A stretch of 64,000 nt of DNA from Pseudomonas nitroreducens NBRC 12694 (GTDB lineage Bacteria; Pseudomonadota; Gammaproteobacteria; Pseudomonadales; Pseudomonadaceae). Location: the NCBI RefSeq assembly GCF_002091755.1, contig NZ_BDAI01000001.1:682001-746000 (forward strand), given 5' to 3'. The notes under the pieces were generated by a model. It was not told the DNA's origin and made no database searches. It was given only the letters and a program-made list of their open reading frames with translations. Position numbers and translations under genes: made by a program. Within the stretch, counting starts at the first letter, position 1; each line of letters begins with the position of its first letter. Below are positions 19,370-28,113 of this stretch, piece after piece.

Positions 19370-22243
19370 ATGAGCCGCGTTCCGCGCACGCCCCCGTTCG
19401 CTACCGACGGCCAGGACCAGTTCGCCAAAGCCTTTCACACCGCGCCCGACGCCATGGTCATCACCGACCGGGACAGCGGAAAATTCCTCGAACTCAACGC
19501 CAGTTTTGTCGACCACTTCGGCTGGAGCCGCGAGGAAGCGCTCGGCCGCACCTCGGTGCAGCTCGGCCTGTGGCGCAGCCTCGACGAGCGCCAGCGGATG
19601 CTCGACAGGATCGCCGCCGAGCAACAGCTCGACGGCTTCGAAGTCAACCTGCTGACCCGTACCGGCGAAGTCCGCAGCGCTCGCGTCTACGGCTGCCAGA
19701 TCGAACTGGACGACCATCCCTGCCTGGTCCTGACCGTCCGCGACATTACCCGTGTGCGCGCCCAGGAACAGGCCCTGCGCGACAGCCAAGAGCGCCTCGA
19801 CCTGGCGCTGGACTCCGCACAACTGGGCATCTGGGACTGGCATATTCCCAGCGGCCTGCTCTACGGCTCCGCCCGCGCCGCCGTTCTGCACGAATTGCCT
19901 GACCGGGATTTCCACGGGCCCTTCGGCGAATTCTTCGCCTGCGTCGACAAGACCGACCGCGCGCGCATGCGCCAGGCCTACGCCCGCCTCGCCCGCGGCC
20001 CGGAGAACGACTACCAGTTCACCTACCGCGCCCAGCTCGACTCCGGCGAAGTCCGCTACCTGGAGAGCCGCGCCCGCCTCTACCGCAATACCAGCGGCAA
20101 GCCGCTGCGCATGGCCGGCACCCTGCTCGACATCACCGAGCGCGTGCTCCGCGAGCGCAGCCTGCAAGCCTCGGAGGAGAAGTTCGCCAGTCTGTTCCAG
20201 GGCAGCCCGGACCCGATCTGCGTCTCACGAGTGCGCGACGGCGAGTTCGTGGAAGTGAACCCGAGCTTCTGCAGCACTTTCGGCTGGCTCGCCGAGGACA
20301 TCATCGGCCGCTCGTCCCACCAGGTCACCTTCTGGGCCGATCATCACCAGCGCTCGCGCCTGTTCGAGCAACTGATGCGCGACCACGCGCTGCAGAATGT
20401 CGAAGTACAGTTCCTCACCCGCGAAGGCCAGACCATCACCTGCATGGTCGCCAGCCGGCTGATCTGGGTCGACCGCCAGTTGTGCATCCTCTCCAGCTTC
20501 CGTGACGTCACCCGGCGCCTGCAGGCCGAGGCCGCGCTCAAGGCCAGCCAGGAGAAGTTCGCCAAGGCATTCCACTCCAGCCCCGACGCTATCACCATCA
20601 CCGAGCGCGACACCGGCCGCTACATCGAGGTCAACGAAGGCTTCCACCGCCTCACCGGCTACCGCACCGAGGAGGTTATCGGGCAGACGGCACTGGGCAT
20701 CAATATCTGGGCCGACCCGGACGAGCGCCTGAACATGATCGCCGCGCTCAACCGCGACGGCTTCGTCCACCATCTGGAAATGCGTGGCCGCCACCGTGAC
20801 GGCACGATCAAGACGGTCGACGTGTCGGTGGAACCGATCGAACTGGGCGGCGTGAATTGCCTGCTGCTCACCGCCCGCGACACCAGCGAGCTGCGCGAGG
20901 CCGAGGCACGCATCCAGCACCTCGCCTACCATGACGCCCTGACCGACCTGCCCAATCGCGCCCTGCTGATGGATCGCCTCAAGCAGCAGATCGCCCTGCT
21001 CCAGCGCCACAGCCTGCGCGGTGCGCTGCTGTTCCTCGACCTGGACCACTTCAAGCACATCAACGATTCCCTCGGCCACTCCGTCGGCGACTCCATCCTG
21101 CAGATGGTCACCGCGCGCCTGGAGGCCAGCGTGCGCCAGGAAGACACCGTGGCCCGCCTGGGCGGCGACGAGTTCGTGGTGCTGATCACCGGTATCGAAG
21201 GCAGCCGACTGGAAACCGCCCAGCAGGTGCGCCAGCTGGCAGAAAAACTGCGCGACCTGCTGGCCGAGCCGATGCTGCTCGACGGCCACCGCCTGCAGAT
21301 CACCCCGAGCATCGGCATAGCGCTGATCCCCGACGACGGCGCCACCCCGGACGACCTGCTCAAGCGCGCCGACATCGCCATGTACCGCGCCAAGGACGCC
21401 GGGCGGAACACCGTGCAGCTGTTCCACGAATCCATGCAGCAGGCCGCCAGCGAGCGCCTGCGCCTGGAGAACGGCCTGCGCATGGCCCTCGCCCGGCGTG
21501 AATTCAACCTGCACTACCAGCCGCAGGTGGACACCCGCGATTCACGCATCGTCGGCGCCGAAGCATTGCTGCGTTGGCGCCACCCGATTCTCGGCCCGCA
21601 ATCGCCGGCCAGTTTCATCCGCGTACTGGAGGACAGCGGGCTGATCGTCGAAGTCGGCCAGTGGGTCATCGAGGAAGCCTGCCGTACCGGCGCGCAGCTG
21701 CTCGCCGAAGGCCGCATCGACATCGAGAATTTCAGCCTGAGCGTGAACATCAGCCCGCGGCAGTTCCGCCAGAGCGATTTCGTCGAGCGCCTGCTGGCGC
21801 TGCTGCACAAGACCAGGCTGCCGCCCAGCCTGCTCAAGCTGGAGATCACCGAGGGCATCGTGATCCAGCAACTGGACGACACCATCGCGCGCATGCAGCG
21901 CCTGCGCGAGGCCGGCGTGCGTTTCGCCATGGATGACTTCGGCACCGGCTACTCATCGCTCACCTACCTCAAGCGCCTGCCGGTGGACAGCCTGAAGATC
22001 GACCAGAGCTTCGTGCGCGACGCGCCCAACGACAGCAACGATGCGGAAATCGTCCGCGCCATCATCGCCATGGGCCACAGCCTCGGACTGGAACTGGTGG
22101 CCGAAGGGGTGGAAACCCCGGAGCAGCTGGCGCTGCTGGCCGAGCAGGGTTGCCACCTGTACCAGGGCTACCTGTTCAGCCGCCCGGTACCGCTGGAGGA
22201 GTTCATCGCGCTGCTGCCCAGCCGCGAGCAACAGGCGACCTGA
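19370..22243 (+). CDS. Multi-PAS GGDEF-EAL c-di-GMP protein
   Basis: This 957-aa soluble protein has no signal or membrane helix. It carries about four PAS domains in series (roughly residues 15-130, 140-265, 275-395 and 400-520), then GGDEF (motif RLGGDEFVVL near 597) and EAL (GAEALLRWRHP near 730). A product-inhibition site RQED lies five residues before GGDEF. The EAL half keeps DDFGTGYSSL, KIDQSF and EGVETPEQ. Both the cyclase and phosphodiesterase active sites therefore look complete, so either or both may work. The repeated start FAKAFH(T/S)(A/S)PDA in PAS 1 and PAS 4 suggests internal duplication. It stands alone between lysR and the XRE gene, with no fixed partner in sight. Confidence 0.93.
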   Translation: MSRVPRTPPFATDGQDQFAKAFHTAPDAMVITDRDSGKFLELNASFVDHFGWSREEALGRTSVQLGLWRSLDERQRMLDRIAAEQQLDGFEVNLLTRTGEVRSARVYGCQIELDDHPCLVLTVRDITRVRAQEQALRDSQERLDLALDSAQLGIWDWHIPSGLLYGSARAAVLHELPDRDFHGPFGEFFACVDKTDRARMRQAYARLARGPENDYQFTYRAQLDSGEVRYLESRARLYRNTSGKPLRMAGTLLDITERVLRERSLQASEEKFASLFQGSPDPICVSRVRDGEFVEVNPSFCSTFGWLAEDIIGRSSHQVTFWADHHQRSRLFEQLMRDHALQNVEVQFLTREGQTITCMVASRLIWVDRQLCILSSFRDVTRRLQAEAALKASQEKFAKAFHSSPDAITITERDTGRYIEVNEGFHRLTGYRTEEVIGQTALGINIWADPDERLNMIAALNRDGFVHHLEMRGRHRDGTIKTVDVSVEPIELGGVNCLLLTARDTSELREAEARIQHLAYHDALTDLPNRALLMDRLKQQIALLQRHSLRGALLFLDLDHFKHINDSLGHSVGDSILQMVTARLEASVRQEDTVARLGGDEFVVLITGIEGSRLETAQQVRQLAEKLRDLLAEPMLLDGHRLQITPSIGIALIPDDGATPDDLLKRADIAMYRAKDAGRNTVQLFHESMQQAASERLRLENGLRMALARREFNLHYQPQVDTRDSRIVGAEALLRWRHPILGPQSPASFIRVLEDSGLIVEVGQWVIEEACRTGAQLLAEGRIDIENFSLSVNISPRQFRQSDFVERLLALLHKTRLPPSLLKLEITEGIVIQQLDDTIARMQRLREAGVRFAMDDFGTGYSSLTYLKRLPVDSLKIDQSFVRDAPNDSNDAEIVRAIIAMGHSLGLELVAEGVETPEQLALLAEQGCHLYQGYLFSRPVPLEEFIALLPSREQQAT

Positions 22244-22249
22244 AGCCCG

Positions 22250-22873
22250 CTACTCGGCGGGCCGCGACTCCGACATCACGACCATCACCTGCGCCTCGTC
22301 GGCCTCGCCATCGTTGAGATAAAGATGGCCGACGCTGCTGTCGAAATAGGCCGTCTCGCGCAGGCCGATGCTCACCGACTCGCCCGTCTCGAACTGGATC
22401 CGCACGCGGCCGGCCACCACCATGGCGAACTCCTGACCGGGGTGGCGAACGTAGTCGTCGAATTCGCCGACCTCGCGGGCAAAGATGCGCGCGTACAGCG
22501 GCGTCATATTGCGCTGTGGGAAATCGCCGGCAATCGGGTAGTACTCATACCCCCCAGTGTCGTAGCCGGCAGCATCGTCGACGCGAGTCTTCACGAAAGT
22601 CTTAAGACCCGCCAGGACGCCGACGGCCGGCAGCGGGCGGAACAACTGAGCGATATCCACCTGCAGCGCGCGGGCGGCGGCAGCCAGCTTGTCGTAGCTC
22701 ACCGCGACCTGCGCCAGCTCCATCTTCGACAAGGTGGAAACCGCTACGCCAGACAGGTCGGAGAGCTGTTTCAGGGTCAGCTTCTGTTGCTTGCGAACTG
22801 CCCGCAGACGCGCTCCGACTTCGTCTCGATCCAGCTGCTGGGGCTTGGGTAGTGCTTGGGCGGTTTCGCTCAT
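22250..22873 (-). CDS. XRE-family regulator with C-terminal cupin
   Basis: Residues 18-72 are a helix-turn-helix of the XRE type (ARLRAVRKQQKLTLKQLSDLSGVAVSTLSKME). Residues 125-200 form a cupin sensor domain (HPGQEFAMVVAGRVRIQFE, ETAYFDSSVGHLYLN). Such 200-aa proteins often repress amine or amino-acid catabolism genes next to them. It diverges from a flavoenzyme-RidA-transporter operon, and the shared 111-bp region has a perfect 8-bp inverted repeat. It is therefore the probable local regulator. The ligand is unknown. Confidence 0.9.
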   Translation of the reverse strand: MSETAQALPKPQQLDRDEVGARLRAVRKQQKLTLKQLSDLSGVAVSTLSKMELAQVAVSYDKLAAAARALQVDIAQLFRPLPAVGVLAGLKTFVKTRVDDAAGYDTGGYEYYPIAGDFPQRNMTPLYARIFAREVGEFDDYVRHPGQEFAMVVAGRVRIQFETGESVSIGLRETAYFDSSVGHLYLNDGEADEAQVMVVMSESRPAE

Positions 22874-22944
22874 GGGACTTCTCGTGAGGGGGCCGACGAA
22901 AGTTTACCGGGCCTTGCCTTTGTCGCAAAAATTCTCATATCTTA

Positions 22945-22966
22945 GATTTCTCACATAAGAGAAATC
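22945..22966. promoter_or_regulatory. Palindromic operator ahead of the D-amino-acid operon
   Basis: GATTTCTC-ACATAA-GAGAAATC has perfect 8-bp arms and ends 18 bp before the GTG of the flavoenzyme gene. It overlaps a candidate -10 (TAGATT, 22943-22948) whose -35 would be TTGTCG (22920-22925). An extra half-copy, TTCTCATAT, lies at 22932-22940. The layout fits repression by the divergent XRE-cupin protein. Confidence 0.6.
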
Positions 22967-22984
22967 ACTCAGAAGGCCCTTGCA

Positions 22985-24097
22985 GTGAGCCATTTCGATT
23001 TCGTCATCATCGGCGCCGGCATTGCCGGAGCCTCCCTCGCCTACCGCCTGAGCGAGACGCACAAGGTGCTGGTACTGGAACGCGAAGAACAGCCCGGCTA
23101 CCACGCCACCGGGCGTTCGGCCGCCATGTTCATGGAGGCCTACGGCACGCCGCAGATCCAGGCGCTGACCCGTGCCAGCCGCGCCTTCTACGAGCATCCG
23201 CCGGCCGGTTTCAGCGAGCACCCGATCCTCACCCCGCGCGGCTGTCTGTACATCGGCGGCCCCGAGCACATCGAGTTGCTGAACCAGGCCGAAGCTACGC
23301 CCGGCGTGGAGCGCATCAGCACCGAAGAAGCCCTGGAGCGCCTTCCCTGCCTTCGCGCGGACGCGATCATCGGTGCGCTCTACGAGCCCGACGCCCGCGA
23401 TCTCGACGTACACGCCCTGCACCAGGGCTATCTGCGCGCGCTGCGCCAGCGCGGTGGCGAGCTGCGCTGCAACCGTGAGCTGCTGTCGGCTGACTATGCG
23501 GATGGCGCGTGGACGCTCGAACTCAGCCAGGCCGAAACCGTCCACGCCACGCAACTGGTCAATGCCGCCGGCGCGTGGGCCGACCATGTGGCCGAGCGCT
23601 CAGGCATCCGCCCAATCGGCCTGCAACCCTGCCGCCGTACCGCCTTCACCTTCCCGGCGCCCGACGGCGCGGACATCAGCCAGTGGCCGACGGTGATCGG
23701 CATCGACGAAAGCTTCTACTTCAAGCCCGATGCCGGCCAATTGCTCGGCTCCCCCGCCAACGCCGACCCGGTGGAAGCGCAGGACGTGCAGCCCGAGGAA
23801 CTCGATATCGCCCTGGGCGTGTACCACATCGAGGAGCACACCACCCTGGCGATCCGTCGGCCGAACCATAGCTGGGCCGGCCTGCGCTCCTTCGTCTCCG
23901 ACGGCGATCTGGTGATTGGTGCGGATGCACAGAACCCGGCGTTCTTCTGGCTGGCCGCCCAGGGCGGCTACGGCATCCAGTCCGCCGACGGCGTTTCGCG
24001 CCTGGCCCAATCGCTGCTGCTCGGCCAGCCGCTCCCCGAATCCCTGCGCCAGGAAGGCGTCGATCCCCAGCGCCTGGACCCGGCGCGCCTGCGTTGA
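22985..24097 (+). CDS. FAD-dependent D-amino-acid dehydrogenase (DauA-like)
   Basis: The FAD-binding motif FVIIGAGIAGASLAYRL is at the N-terminus, followed by EREEQPGYHATGRSAA. Blocks such as QPCRRTAFTF, DESFYFKPDAGQLLGSPANADPVEAQDVQPE and WAGLRSF (read in parts) resemble, from memory, P. aeruginosa D-arginine dehydrogenase DauA. Those enzymes oxidise D-amino acids to 2-oxo acids through an imine. The 370-aa protein starts with GTG. It is followed 20 bp later by a RidA gene, whose product hydrolyses such imines, so the pairing makes biochemical sense. The exact substrate cannot be assigned; glycine/sarcosine-type oxidases are an alternative. Confidence 0.85.
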   Translation: MSHFDFVIIGAGIAGASLAYRLSETHKVLVLEREEQPGYHATGRSAAMFMEAYGTPQIQALTRASRAFYEHPPAGFSEHPILTPRGCLYIGGPEHIELLNQAEATPGVERISTEEALERLPCLRADAIIGALYEPDARDLDVHALHQGYLRALRQRGGELRCNRELLSADYADGAWTLELSQAETVHATQLVNAAGAWADHVAERSGIRPIGLQPCRRTAFTFPAPDGADISQWPTVIGIDESFYFKPDAGQLLGSPANADPVEAQDVQPEELDIALGVYHIEEHTTLAIRRPNHSWAGLRSFVSDGDLVIGADAQNPAFFWLAAQGGYGIQSADGVSRLAQSLLLGQPLPESLRQEGVDPQRLDPARLR

Positions 24098-24117
24098 ATT
24101 CCCCCGGAGACTTACCC

Positions 24118-24492
24118 ATGAGCGATATCCAGCGTTACCCCAGCAGCCTGCCCTTCCCCTTCTCCCGCGCGGTGAAAGCCGGCGGCTTCCTGTTCCTCTC
24201 CGGACAGGTGCCGATGACCGCAGACGGTCAGGTGGTGAAAGGCGACATCCAGACCCAGACCGAGGCAGTGATGACCCGCATCGCCGAGAGCCTGGAAGCC
24301 TGCGGCGCGAACTTCTCCCAGGTGGTGAAGGCCACCGTGTGGCTGTCGGACATGTCCCACTTCGCCGGATTCAACGAAGTCTACAAGCGCTACTTCGACC
24401 AGGGCCTGCCGGTGCGTTCCTGCGTGGCGTCCGCCCTGGCACTGGGCGTGGACGTCGAGGTGGAAATCCAGGCCTACGTCGGCCAGGCGTAA
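24118..24492 (+). CDS. RidA-family imine/enamine deaminase
   Basis: This 124-aa YjgF/YER057c/RidA-type protein has SGQVPMTADGQVVKGDIQTQTEAVM, F..VVKATVWLSDM.HFAGFNEVY and a C-terminal VEVEIQAYV, read in parts. The usual arginine of RidA is represented by R in GLPVRSCVASALA. RidA proteins hydrolyse reactive imines released by amino-acid-oxidising enzymes. It follows the flavoenzyme gene directly and was given the ATG preceded by GGAGA. An in-frame ATG 24 bp upstream would overlap the flavoenzyme gene. Confidence 0.92.
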   Translation: MSDIQRYPSSLPFPFSRAVKAGGFLFLSGQVPMTADGQVVKGDIQTQTEAVMTRIAESLEACGANFSQVVKATVWLSDMSHFAGFNEVYKRYFDQGLPVRSCVASALALGVDVEVEIQAYVGQA

Positions 24493-24551
24493 GCCCTTTT
24501 GAGGTCCGGCGCTGAGCCGGGCCGCCCCATAACAACAACAGAGTCTCGATC

Positions 24552-25613
24552 ATGAAAACCAGTCTCAAGCTCGGCGGTGCGTACATCGGCCTGGTGGTGG
24601 GCGTCGGCTTCGCCTCGGGCCAGGAGATCCTCCAGTTCTTCGGCGGCTTCGGCATCATGGGCCTGGCCGGCGGCCTGGTGGCGCTGGCGCTGTTCGCCTT
24701 CCTGCTGATGAACCTCTACCAGATCGGCAGCCGCCTGCAGACCCAGTCGCACAAGGAAGCCATGGAGTTCATCTGTGGCAAGCCGCTGGGCCGTGTCGTC
24801 GACCTGATGCTGACCTTCTTCCTGTTCGGCACCATGGTGGTCATGTTCGCCGGGGCGAACTCGTCCTTCGAGCAGCAACTGGGCATCGGTCATTCCATCG
24901 GCGGGATCGTCCTCGGCGTGCTGACCATCATCACCGTGTGCATGGGCCTGAAGCGGGTGATCACCCTGATGAGCCTGATCACCCCGGTACTGATGATCAT
25001 CGTCGCAATCATCGCCATCTACGCGCTGACACACATCCAGAAGCCGCTGGCGGAGCTGGAGCAGATCGCCCTCGCCGTGCCGCACCCGGCGCCCAACTGG
25101 CTGCTCGGCGCGTTGCTCTACGTCTCCTACAACGTCGCCGCCACCGCGGCCGCCGTGGTGGTGATGGGGGGCAGCGTGGCGAACCTGCGCACTGCCGCGC
25201 TGGGCGGCGTGTTCGGTGGTATCGGCGTCGGCGTGCTGATCCTCGCCATGGCGCTGGTCATGCTGGTGCAGATCGACGTGATCGGTGGCAGCGCCATTCC
25301 CACCCTGCTGCTGAGCAACAACATCGCCCCCTGGTTCGGCGACGTGATGCTCGCCCTGCTGCTGGTGAAGCTGTATTGCACCACCAGCGGTTTCGCCTAC
25401 ACCCTGGCCGCGCGCTGCGCTGCCTACGGCGTGCCCTTCCGCGTGGCGACCGTGGTCGCGGTGGTGCTCGCCTTCATCGCCAGCCAGGTCGGCTTCGTCA
25501 GGTTGGTGGGGCTGGTCTACCCGGCCATGGGTTACCTGGGCTTCGTGCTGATGGCAGCCATCGTCATCGCCTGGTGGCGCAATCGCTCGGCGCCGCTGGA
25601 GCAAAATGCCTGA
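24552..25613 (+). CDS. YkvI-type membrane transporter, substrate unknown
   Basis: This 353-aa protein is almost entirely hydrophobic, with about ten helices. It starts MKTSLKLGGAYIGLVVGVGFASGQEILQFF (read in parts), the GVGFASGQE signature of YkvI-like proteins that are distant LeuT-fold members. It lies 59 bp after ridA and before a strong terminator, so it is the last gene of the operon. Its position suggests uptake of the amino acid used by the flavoenzyme; this is inference from context only. Confidence 0.8.
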   Translation: MKTSLKLGGAYIGLVVGVGFASGQEILQFFGGFGIMGLAGGLVALALFAFLLMNLYQIGSRLQTQSHKEAMEFICGKPLGRVVDLMLTFFLFGTMVVMFAGANSSFEQQLGIGHSIGGIVLGVLTIITVCMGLKRVITLMSLITPVLMIIVAIIAIYALTHIQKPLAELEQIALAVPHPAPNWLLGALLYVSYNVAATAAAVVVMGGSVANLRTAALGGVFGGIGVGVLILAMALVMLVQIDVIGGSAIPTLLLSNNIAPWFGDVMLALLLVKLYCTTSGFAYTLAARCAAYGVPFRVATVVAVVLAFIASQVGFVRLVGLVYPAMGYLGFVLMAAIVIAWWRNRSAPLEQNA

Positions 25614-25627
25614 TCGAGGCACGAACG

Positions 25628-25659
25628 AAAACGCCCGTCTCTGTCGAGACGGGCGTTTT
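25628..25659. terminator. Bidirectional terminator between ykvI-like gene and ibpA
   Basis: AAAACGCCCGTCTC and GAGACGGGCGTTTT form a perfect 14-bp stem with a TGTC loop. It has A/T tails on both sides and lies between convergent genes, so it should serve both. Confidence 0.9.
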
Positions 25660-25697
25660 GCTTTGCGGCTACGAACCGGCTAGCGCCGGGGCGTTGC

Positions 25698-26144
25698 TCA
25701 GCCTTCGATGGCCGGGCGCTGGCCGTTGATGGCAATCCGCTTGGGCTTGGCTTCTTCCGGAACGATACGCACCAGCTCGACGCTGAGCAGGCCGTTCTTC
25801 AGCGACGCGCCCTGGACCTCGATATGGTCGGCGAGGCGGAACGACAGCTTGAAGGCGCGCTGGGCAATGCCCTGGTGCAGGTAGGTGACGCTCTCGGAAG
25901 CCTTTTCGCGCTTGCCGCCGTTGACGGTCAGCACGCCGCGCTCCACTTGCAGCTCCAGGTCTTCCTCCTGCAGGCCGGCAGCGGCGATGACGATGCGGTA
26001 CTGGTCGTCACCATGCTTCTCGACGTTGTAGGGCGGGTAGGAACTGCCGCTTTCACTGCGCAGGGCGGATTCGAACAGATCGTTGAAACGATCGAAGCCG
26101 ACGGACTGGCGGAACAGCGGGGCGAGGGAAAGGACGTTGCTCAT
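25698..26144 (-). CDS. ibpA: Small heat-shock protein IbpA (Hsp20)
   Basis: IbpA is an ATP-independent holdase that binds unfolding proteins and passes them to ClpB/DnaK. The 148-aa protein has a short N-arm (MSNVLSLAPLFRQSVGFDRF), an alpha-crystallin domain from about residue 37 (YPPYNVEKHGDDQYRI...GVLTVNGGK), and a C-terminal tail with the I/V-x-I-type anchor near KRIAI. The start was set at the ATG after AGGAGATTCGC, the ribosome site that the upstream RNA element masks. Upstream are a sigma-32 promoter and a ROSE hairpin, so it is controlled by heat at two levels. Confidence 0.95.
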   Translation of the reverse strand: MSNVLSLAPLFRQSVGFDRFNDLFESALRSESGSSYPPYNVEKHGDDQYRIVIAAAGLQEEDLELQVERGVLTVNGGKREKASESVTYLHQGIAQRAFKLSFRLADHIEVQGASLKNGLLSVELVRIVPEEAKPKRIAINGQRPAIEG

Positions 26145-26151
26145 TGCGAAT

Positions 26152-26170
26152 CTCCTGAAAATTTCAGCAA
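26152..26170 (-). promoter_or_regulatory. ROSE-type RNA thermometer core in the ibpA leader
   Basis: In the minus-strand leader, UUGCU (26166-26170) can pair with AGGAG of the ribosome site (26152-26156), with the single G-G opposition that marks ROSE elements, above a CUGAA/UUCAG stem. From memory, short ROSE elements are established before Pseudomonas ibpA. It opens with heat to free the ribosome site. The whole leader is about 85 nt and probably has one more hairpin upstream. Confidence 0.8.
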
Positions 26171-26237
26171 GGTATGATCGGGAGCCTGTCTTCAGAACTC
26201 CGTTGCGGGACCCGACTTCGGCCTCCCGCAGGAACAT

Positions 26238-26265
26238 AGATTGGGCTGCTCGAATCCATTTCAAG
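26238..26265 (-). promoter_or_regulatory. Sigma-32 heat-shock promoter of ibpA
   Basis: On the minus strand, CTTGAAA (26259-26265), a 13-base spacer and CCCAATCT (26238-26245) match the consensus CTTGAAA-N11-16-CCCCATnT closely. Transcription would start near 26230, about 86 bases before the ATG. Confidence 0.8.
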
Positions 26266-26291
26266 CCCCCTTCGCCACAGGACGATTTTCC

Positions 26292-27038
26292 ATGCTCAAG
26301 GTCATGCTGATCACCGGCGCCAGTCGCGGCATCGGCGCCGCCACCGCCCTGCTCGCCGCGGAGCGCGGCTACGCCGTGGCGATCAATTATCGTCGCGAAC
26401 GCGAGGCCGCCGATGAGTTGGTGACACAAATCACAGGGGCTGGCGGCAAGGCACGCGCCTTCGCCGCCGACGTGGCGAACGAGAGCGATGTGCTGCAGCT
26501 GTTCCGAGAAGTGGACGAAGCCTTCGGCCGCCTCGACGTGCTGGTGAACAACGCCGGCATCCTCGAGCGCCAGATGCGCCTGGAAGACATGGACGTGGCG
26601 CGCCTGCAGCGGGTATTCGCGGTGAATGTCACCGGCACTTTCCTCTGCTGCCGCGAGGCGATCAAACGCATGGCGCGCAAGCACGGCGGCAACGGTGGCA
26701 GCATCGTCAACGTATCGTCCATGGCCTCGCGCCTGGGCTCGCCCAACGAGTACATCGACTACGCCGCCGCCAAGGGCGCCGTGGACAGCCTGACCATCGG
26801 CCTGGCCAAGGAAGTGGCGGCAGAAGGCATCCGCGTGAATGCCGTGCGGCCTGGGCTGATCAAGACCGAAATCCATGCCAGTGGCGGCGAACCCGGGCGT
26901 GTGGAGCGCCTGCAAGCGGCGATTCCGCTGGGGCGTGGCGGTGAGGCTGAGGAAGTGGCGCGGGCGATCCTGTTCCTCGCCTCGGACGAGTCCAGTTATT
27001 CCACCGGCAGTTTCGTCGACGTCAGCGGCGGCCGCTGA
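26292..27038 (+). CDS. SDR-family NAD(P)-dependent oxidoreductase
   Basis: This 248-aa classical short-chain dehydrogenase has the cofactor motif TGASRGIG at residues 8-15, NNAG (LVNNAGIL), a catalytic Ser in VNVSSMASRL, and the YAAAK catalytic pair in IDYAAAKGAVDS. The end has the family's DEsSYSTGSFVDVSGG. NAD/NADP preference and substrate cannot be read. Its start is only about 27 bp from the ibpA heat-shock -35, so the two genes share a compact divergent control region. A gene of this type is next to ibpA in P. aeruginosa, from memory. Confidence 0.9.
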   Translation: MLKVMLITGASRGIGAATALLAAERGYAVAINYRREREAADELVTQITGAGGKARAFAADVANESDVLQLFREVDEAFGRLDVLVNNAGILERQMRLEDMDVARLQRVFAVNVTGTFLCCREAIKRMARKHGGNGGSIVNVSSMASRLGSPNEYIDYAAAKGAVDSLTIGLAKEVAAEGIRVNAVRPGLIKTEIHASGGEPGRVERLQAAIPLGRGGEAEEVARAILFLASDESSYSTGSFVDVSGGR

Positions 27039-27077
27039 TTCGGTGTAATCGTGGCGCTCGCTCCTGCGAAGAGCAGA

Positions 27078-28037
27078 TCAGGCGGCCGCTTCGATCTCGA
27101 CCTGCAGCATCCGATCCAGCACGTCGCAATCGTGCTCGCGGCGTACCTGGGCGAATAGCTCCACGGCCTCGGGATAACTGCGGGTAAGCATCCCCAGCCA
27201 CTGCTTCAGGCGCCCGGGCGCATAGCGCGGTGCCAGCTTGCGCCGGGCCTGGCGCCAGAAGTCGTCGAGCAGCACGCGCACTTCCGACCAGGGCATCGGC
27301 ACCACCTCGCGGCCGTCACGCCACGCGGCGATCTGCCGGGCCAGATCGGGGCGCGAAACCAGCCCACGGCCGAGCATGATGTCCGCCACGCCGCTGATGG
27401 AACGGCAGCGATGGTAATCCTCGAGCGTCCAGACTTCGCCATTGGCGAACACCGGAACCTTCACCGCATCCGCTACTTTCGCCACCCACTCCCAATGCGC
27501 GGGCGGCTTGTAACCATCGGCCTTGGTCCGGGCGTGTACCACCACATGGGCGGAACCGGCGTCGGCCAGGGCGCGGGCGCAATCGATGGCGCCGTCCGGG
27601 CTGTCGTAGCCCAGGCGCATCTTCGAGGTCACCGGAATGTGCGCAGGCACCGCACGGCGCACGGCCTCGATGATGCTGAACATCAGCTCGGGCTCCTTGA
27701 GCAGCACCGCGCCGCCACGGGAGCGGTTCACTGTCTTGGCCGGGCAGCCGAAATTCAGGTCGATCACCGGCGCACCCAGTTCGCAGGCCTGCACGGCGTT
27801 CTCCGCCAGCAGTTGCGGGTCGGAGCCGAGCAGTTGCACACGCATCGGCACGCCGGCGCGCGTCTTGCTGCCGTGCACCAGTTCCGGGGCGAGCGCCAGG
27901 AAGGACGACGGCGGCAGCAGTCGGTCATTGATGCGGATGAATTCGGTGACGCACCAGTCGATGCCGCCGACGCGGGTCAGCACATCGCGGAGGATGTCAT
28001 CTACCAGCCCCTCCATCGGGGCCAGGGCGATCTGCAC
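27078..28037 (-). CDS. dusC: tRNA-dihydrouridine(16) synthase
   Basis: DusC reduces U16 in the D-loop of tRNA with FMN and NADPH. The TIM-barrel start is IALAPMEGLVDDILRDVL. The catalytic cysteine is in LNFGCPAKTVNRSRGGA near residue 98. HARTKADGY and VFANGEVW follow. The WxxR..PxxxP-like variation and 319-aa length match DusC rather than DusA or DusB. The start codon is GTG. Confidence 0.92.
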   Translation of the reverse strand: MQIALAPMEGLVDDILRDVLTRVGGIDWCVTEFIRINDRLLPPSSFLALAPELVHGSKTRAGVPMRVQLLGSDPQLLAENAVQACELGAPVIDLNFGCPAKTVNRSRGGAVLLKEPELMFSIIEAVRRAVPAHIPVTSKMRLGYDSPDGAIDCARALADAGSAHVVVHARTKADGYKPPAHWEWVAKVADAVKVPVFANGEVWTLEDYHRCRSISGVADIMLGRGLVSRPDLARQIAAWRDGREVVPMPWSEVRVLLDDFWRQARRKLAPRYAPGRLKQWLGMLTRSYPEAVELFAQVRREHDCDVLDRMLQVEIEAAA

Positions 28038-28113
28038 GGGGGAATCTCGGGCTATGGCGAAGGCCGCGGATTGTAGGGAATGCGCCGCGCCGGGAAAAGC
28101 GCGGCGCGACGGA

